Below, in pieces: positions 58,753 to 64,000 of a stretch of 64,000 nucleotides of DNA. Source of the DNA: Hofstenia miamia. Its lineage: Eukaryota > Xenacoelomorpha > Acoela. Each line of letters starts with the position of its first letter. Position 1 is the stretch's first letter. The position numbers and the translations under genes are program-made. The notes beneath the pieces were generated by a model. The model saw only the letters and a program-made list of their open reading frames with translations, made no database searches and was not told the origin of the DNA. The stretch lies in assembly GCA_004352715.1 (NCBI GenBank), contig SCFE01000079.1, positions 337,273-401,272 of the forward strand, in the 5' to 3' direction.

Positions 58753-59395
58753 TAGAGATGAGCGCGGAGTCAAAATTTTAAACTGCAACCGCACCGCAAG
58801 ATCAGATTTCGAACCGCAACCGCACCGCACCGCAAGAATTTCCACCGCAACCGCACCGCTCCGCAAGAACTTTCATTATATCCGCAAGACTCCGCAAAAA
58901 ATACAAGGAGAATTTAAACTTTTTAAAAAAAATAATACTACAAAGGTTATCACATATGTAAGGTTGTACAAATGAAATTTTACTTCCTGGCAAAGTGGAC
59001 GAATGGCAAATTAGCACCGATTAAAATGTTTGGCTGAAGTGCTTGTTGAAAAGAATTGCTTCAAGAGTATCTGGTTCCATGTTCTGGCGCCGTTCTTCTA
59101 AAATGCGCCCCGAAGCAGAGAAAATTCGTTCACTGGTCGCCTCCGATGCCGGAATGGCTAGTATAAAACTAGCCAGCTTGCTTAGTTTCGGAAAGTCGGC
59201 TGTGTTCTGTGACCACCACTCCAACAGATTTTCACAGGAAACGATTGTACGCAGTCGCAGGCAGCTATACGCCAGATTCACATTAATTTACAAATCAACA
59301 AACCGCAACCGCATCGCACCGCAGAAAACGTATCCGCAACCGCACCGCGGTTAACCGCGGACTCCGCGGATTAATCCGCACCGCGCTCATCTCTA
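58753..59395. mobile_element. hAT deletion derivative, 643 bp, perfect target duplication
   Basis: Perfect 15-bp inverted ends TAGAGATGAGCGCGG, flanked by the exact 8-bp duplication ATTTAAGG (58745-58752 and 59396-59403). Subterminal CCGCAACCGCACCGC motifs occur three times in the left part and twice in the right, in the same orientation. The centre keeps a hAT dimerisation domain on the minus strand. The unmutated duplication shows a recent insertion. This GC-rich element stands out against the AT-rich surroundings. Confidence 0.95.
59021..59281 (-). pseudogene. hAT transposase C-terminal (hATC) fragment
   Basis: The minus strand reads NLLEWWSQNTADFPKLSKLA, then ILAIPASEATSERIFSASG, then RILEERRQNMEPDTLEAIL and FNKHF. 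This is the canonical hAT dimerisation domain (P-S/A-x-S-E-R-x-F-S). It is open over its length and ends within the element, but BED and catalytic parts are absent. It is thus a remnant of the autonomous parent left in a non-autonomous derivative. It is a different hAT lineage from the one at 20689, whose motif is NASVERAFS. Confidence 0.92.
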
Positions 59396-59555
59396 ATTTA
59401 AGGTCACGCCCAAGTATAACCGGTTCTGTGCTTACATGTAAATGAGACCAATTAAAGAATTATTTAGAAACGAGCAGGACAACCATGTAAAGGACTAGTA
59501 CAATAAGTGGCATACCTTCAAAATAACTAGTTGATTTGGTTGAGTACAAATGCAC

Positions 59556-59900
59556 CCGATCTACTGCAGTGTCAGAAGCAATACATTACTTCCAAACAAA
59601 GCAAGCATTTCGGAGTCTCTCTCACCACAAAGGAAATCCGTAGCTCTGTGGGAGATTGCGGTGCCGCTTTTCCTGTTTGCAGTGAGTGAGACTGTAGTGA
59701 AGTCAGAATAAATTCAATTCAAAAGTTTCGATGAAGGCGGCTGTCATTTCCGTGTTGCCCTGAGCATTACAGAGACAGTGGACGTAGAGAAACATAAGAA
59801 TGAATCAAATGCTCTAAACGTCACCACGGAATGCAGTTAAAATGAAGCATGCGATCATTTTTATACAAAAACCGAGTAAACACTCAACTATTGACGCACG
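59556..59900 (+). ncRNA. candidate structured RNA element, copy C
   Basis: Most diverged copy. Hairpin 1 has GTGTCAGAAG...CTTC. Hairpin 2 (59614-59693, 80 nt) pairs AGTCTCTCTCAC with GTGAGTGAGACT. Inside it pairs AAAGGAAA with TTTTCCT and CTCT with GGAG, different bases from copy A at the same places. Hairpin 3 is missing. Hairpin 4 (59748-59831) pairs TTCCGTG with CACGGAA. The tail has CTATTGACGCA in place of ATATTGACAAA. Conserved unpaired blocks are GATCTACTGCAGTGTCA, AAGCATTTCGGAGTCTC and TCGATGAA(A/G)GCGGCTGTC. Confidence 0.42.
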
Positions 59901-62087
59901 TGATTCATATTTACTCAGTTTGCTTTCTCATGATAAAGTGCACGACACACAAATCAAATTATGAGAGTTCAATCATGTGACACAATTTCACAGTCCAACA
60001 AAAATATAGCAATGCTATTCTTAGTACATTTTGGAGTTTAAACCGAGGGGTGTTTTAAGAGCACCCTCCCCCACTTCTTCCCATTATAAAATCAATTGTA
60101 TATATCACTAAGCAGCAAACTTAGCAGGGCAATAGCCTACATTTTGCAGTGAATACTAAGAACAAAAAAATCGATATTTTAAAACTCTGACGTCATAGTG
60201 TGTGCTGAAGTGATATGTAATGCAGAAATATTTGAAAAATTTGTTCCAAGACAATTTGGTCTTTTTGGTGGCCAATGGCAAACTGAACATATTGAGAATA
60301 TAATAATTTGATGTCAGCTTTATCTGACGCCCTGAAGCGAATGTAACTATCAATATAAATACTAACTTTTTTTAAAAATGTGTGTATACTAGAAAAATCA
60401 TATAAGTATGATTCTTATTTTTAGATGTCTCTCTCGAAACAAAGTTTTAGGTAAAGCGAAAAATGGGGGCCACATCTTCTCTAAAGTTAGAGATGTAACA
60501 TTATTCTTAATGTGGGTGTTGAGAAAGCAATTTTTTGCTTTCAAGCTTGCATAAATTAATTTAAATTATAATTCTGTTTGAACACGGGTTTGAGAAGACC
60601 GCAAAAGAGAGAATATCCTAAAAAGTAAGAGATCATCCAAAACTAGATGTACAATGTCGACATACTTTCCACCTTGAAGCTTATTGCCTTGCTAAACAAA
60701 TTGTTAGTAAGTCCAAGCATATGCATTCAAATGGCTTAGAGAACATTTGAAAGAGGAATTCTACTGTGATGTCACTCATAGCGTTAGTGATAGGTGTTTT
60801 GTTTCCAAATTTTTGGGGTCAATATATATCATTCATTCGTCAGAAAACATGACTTCTAGTCAGAAAGCTGCAATACATCACATCACGCATCTGATGTTGC
60901 AAAATTATTCACTGAGAATGCTTTACTATCAATAAAATTAAAATGCAAATTTTCAGATTCTAGCAATTGCCCATTATTGAGTGACTAGTAACATTCAAAT
61001 AAAGTGAGTTATTCTCAGTTCTGATTCAAAATCCTTGCATCACACAAGTAGCAAAATTCTTTGCTTGCTGAAATCTGTTTCAAGTTTTACATCTGAAGCA
61101 GTATTATTTAATAAAATTTTCTATATACCAAGAAATTAGAAAGTTTTCATAGGTAATATTTTCAAATAGACATTGAATATTCTCCAAAAGTGATAATTCT
61201 CCTTTATTGTAGAACCGTTTCCCCTTTAATAGACTATTCAGATAAACAAGTTATTCACTCATCTAAACTCAAAGGGTTTTGAAAATTCTTGAAAATTTAT
61301 AAAATATCTTGAAAAACATTCTTGGAGAATATACAATGTGTTTTTTGTAAAATAATTTTCCATCCCTGATTCTCCAAACTTTGCATGTTTATGTGCTGAG
61401 GCATTGAAAATATATTGAGAAATCCATCACATATTACAATATCGTGGCTATTTGGATAGGTGTCATGGGAACAAGCTATATTCATGTTGCAATAATTTCT
61501 AATTAATAAAGTTTATCTTCACTTCTTCATAAATTGCAGAATGTTTTATTATGTGCTAACGTGTTGGACTTGTTCATTTTGACACACACGATCTCAAAGA
61601 TGTTTTCATGACTACTGGGAGCGAAATCCCATAAGACTTCTACAGGTCGGCTGTTGAATCAATCATTAGATGATTCTACTTATGTCTTGAACAGGACGAT
61701 GATGTGTTTGCCACTAAATTTTTTGATCATTTTATTAGTATGCATTCCCTTAAATTTGAATCACTGAGCCCTACGGGACTGGGACCAGTAAATTTAAGAG
61801 TACACAGCCATGCAGAACCCTGCCTTTTCATTCAATACAATTTATCAAGCATATATTTACATGTATAGTATTAAAATGTTTACATATACATAGCTTTGTA
61901 GTGCTTTGTTCCGAGAATTTCAAGCTCGGACTGTGAAATTCGTAAATTTAACGGGGAAATCAGAGTCATTCTTATTTGCAGGTCAATTCATTTAAATTTC
62001 CACACCTGTAAATTTTTCGGAAGCTATTGCATTATTTATTTCCAAGAAGATGACAATGATTAAATGTTTATCAATAACATGAATATA
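59901..62087. other. intergenic DNA without a recognised gene
   Basis: AT-rich, with short open frames only. Nothing with domain support on either strand. Confidence 0.4.
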
Positions 62088-62089
62088 TA

Positions 62090-63401
62090 CAGTATGCGAC
62101 AGCAAGTTATGAACACGCACTAAAACACTAAAACCATTGGTTTGACCCATTATCTAAACATTGTTAGTGACATCGTGAATTGAACAGCCCCATAACCATC
62201 TCGGATTTTTTATACAGCAACGACATCATTTAAAAATCAATAAATTAATCATTTGATCCATTGTTTGTTTGCTTTTTGATATGGCAACTATCAATGAAAG
62301 AGAACGCAAGCGAGTTGAAATTATCGCTCTACACAAAAATACTTTCAAGACAATGAGACAAATTGCAAGTGATTGAAATGTAGCTGTTGGAATGGTGCAC
62401 AAGGTTATAACGCAAGAAGAAGCAACTGGCAACATTGATCTTCATTATAGCAATTGCGATGGCTCAAACAAAAAGTTTAACGATAGAGATTTGCGTCAGA
62501 TCAGGGATATTTCGATCAAGAGTCCAAGTCTCACAGCAGCAGGTGTTCGATCTCAAATGGACGGAAGGTGAGACGACGTCTCATTGCGCACAGTACAGCG
62601 CACACTCAATGAGGCTGGCTGTCGTGCAGTTAAGACAACAAAATGCCCGTTNNNNNNNNNNNNNNNNNNNNNNNNNNNNNNNNNNNNNNNNNNNNNNNNN
62701 NNNNNNNNNNNNNNNNNNNNNNNNNNNNNNNNNNNNNNNNNNNNNNNNNNNNNNNNNNNNNNNNNNNNNNNNNNGTGAAGCATCCTGGGCAGGTGATGAT
62801 TTGGGCATTTTTTTCATTCCAGGGTACGGGACGCGTGCATGTTGTTGAGGAAAATTTGAAAAGTGATGAATTTATCGAGAAAATCATCGACAGAAGAGTT
62901 TTGCCGCAATTGCATGATTGGTTTGCGAACGGTGAAGGAGTTTTTCAGCAGGACAATGCTTCTTGCCATGTTAACAGGAAAGTTCTTGATCACCTAAAAG
63001 GGAACAACGTTTGCGTCCTTCCTTGGCCCCCTTCTTCACCGAACATAAACCGGATTCAAAAACGTTAGGCAATTGTAAAACGTCGTGTTCGCAGCCACTG
63101 TCCATCTATCAAGAAAGAAATTATCACCGCATTTCTCTCAGTGTGGAATGGAGACGAAGAACTGCAAGAAATGTGTAAAAAACTAGTAATATCTATGCCG
63201 GAGAGAGTGGCAGATTTATTACGAAACACGGGTGAATCAACGAAATTTTTTGACTATTCTCACATATATCAATGTTTATTATGTGTTTATTTTCAGTTGA
63301 AAAGGTTTCAATATGACAATTGTTTTTAATTTTACTTATTGTCTTCCTGAAGTAAAAGAAGCATATTTTCGTACCTGTTCACAACCTGCTGTCGCGTACT
63401 G
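62090..63401 (+). mobile_element. Tc1-like transposon, decayed
   Basis: 1312 bp (with a 123-N gap inside) between TA dinucleotides (62088-62089 and 63402-63403). The inverted ends match as CAGTAYGCGACAGCARGTT followed by RTGAACA. It contains a broken transposase. Its ends and protein differ clearly from the intact element at 30999, so it is a separate Tc1-like family. Confidence 0.9.
62281..63329 (+). pseudogene. Tc1-like transposase, inactivated
   Basis: Starts MATINERERKRVEIIALHK with a helix-turn-helix, then a stop at codon 33, then VAVGMVHKVI, a second stop after SQMDGR, and LRTVQRTLNEAGCRAVKTTK. After the gap it resumes with VKHPGQVMIWAFFSFQGTG, FQQDNASCHVNRKVLDHL and LPWPPSSPNINRIQKR, then a stop at 63066 and RSHCPSIKKEIITAF and ISMPERVADLL. 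The second Asp is present. Thirty-four residues later the catalytic Glu is Gln (INRIQ in place of LNPIE). It is inactive both by stops and by loss of the third catalytic residue. The first catalytic Asp falls in the gap. Confidence 0.9.
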
Positions 63402-63403
63402 TA

Positions 63404-64000
63404 GATTTGATATTGCTTTCACCGTTGTATTTTGATTTCCACCAATGAATCTATAAACCTACTAAAAAATACCACTGCTCTTGATACTAACTATAAGAAT
63501 CTTTCCTTTTTCAAACCCAAGCAAGATGAAACTGTTAATGGTGAGTGGCAGGTAATCAATGAAGGTAGGCACTCAAACTCAACCGGATTTACTGGAGGCA
63601 ATTCCATGGTGGGACTGGGACTTGGGACCAAAAACGAAGGAGTTGGGATCAAAGATTTCAGAATAGTACTCATAAATTTTCCTAATTTTGGTCAAAATAG
63701 AAATTATGCTGTGGGTCCAATGGGACTATGGGACTAGAAAATTTAATGGGACATGGATCAAACACAATGGCACTAAATTGGACCGATACCAAGATAATCC
63801 TTGGCCCACAGAACCTCATTTTAAAGGCGTGTACACGTTCACATGACAGGAAAGGTTACATGATACAGATATCATTGGTGAGCAGACCAACTTTGATTTT
63901 GTAAAGAAGGAGATTTGCTGATACAAACATTGATCATAATTTATCAATTGGGGCCGACTTTAGGGCAAATATATTTGCTATATTTGTAAGAAGAACCTAA
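63404..64000. other. right end of window with GGGAC-rich repeat
   Basis: 63590-63770 is rich in GGGACTGGGAC, TGGGACTATGGGAC and ATGGGACATGG motifs. This resembles the inverse of TGTCCCATGG motifs near 52215-52490, perhaps subterminal repeats of one hAT-like family. No gene. Confidence 0.35.

Overview
The window is animal nuclear DNA from an unidentified invertebrate. It is strongly AT-rich, genes are split by GT-AG introns, and most recognisable protein sequence belongs to metazoan-type transposable elements: Tc1/mariner, Tigger/pogo, hAT, P element, non-LTR LINE and Penelope-like. It is a draft assembly. N gaps lie at 4843-5842, 16707-16727, 39585, 42751-43750, 55085, 56170-57169, 58448-58613 and 62652-62774. 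Three stretches are repeated almost base for base on either side of a gap or a single N and are probably assembly or haplotype duplications.

Host genes. Three paralogues of one five-exon carbonyl reductase (CBR1-like short-chain dehydrogenase/reductase) lie at 1149-3619 (minus), 13405-17553 (plus) and 36493-39250 (minus). All share the same intron positions, including a very short second intron of 45-47 nt. Copy 1 reads as an intact 270-residue enzyme. Copy 2 has a one-base deletion in exon 1. Copy 3 is open but lacks six residues just after the NNAG motif. All three keep the Asn/Ser/Tyr/Lys catalytic residues. The only other plausible host ORF is a 51-residue peptide with a signal-peptide-like start at 27445-27600.

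Mobile DNA fills most of the rest. From left to right: a Tigger/pogo fragment at a gap edge (4639); a fold-back element with a helix-turn-helix remnant (5976-6746); a TTAA-flanked MITE (7041-7255); a Tc1/mariner-type helix-turn-helix fragment (11.8 kb); a decayed hAT gene (20689-22029); a complete Tc1-like element with an intact 342-residue transposase (30999-32399); a LINE with a MITE inside it (32506-35270); a truncated Penelope-like element whose 3' part carries a hammerhead-like motif (35570-36412); a 691-bp palindromic hAT-type MITE (41197-41887); a decayed P element with long terminal inverted repeats (44101-46934); two LINE 3' fragments (49.4 and 57.7 kb); a 643-bp hAT deletion derivative with perfect target duplications (58753-59395); and a decayed Tc1-like element (62090-63401).

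The most unusual signal is a family of about 0.35-0.43 kb plus-strand sequences at 26976, 29797, 54512 (repeated at 55859) and 59556. They match no RNA class I recognise. The diverged copies keep the same order of hairpins, and several stem positions change on both sides so that pairing is kept. I treat them as candidate structured RNAs or structured regulatory elements. The small secreted-peptide ORF begins about 40 nt after one of them.
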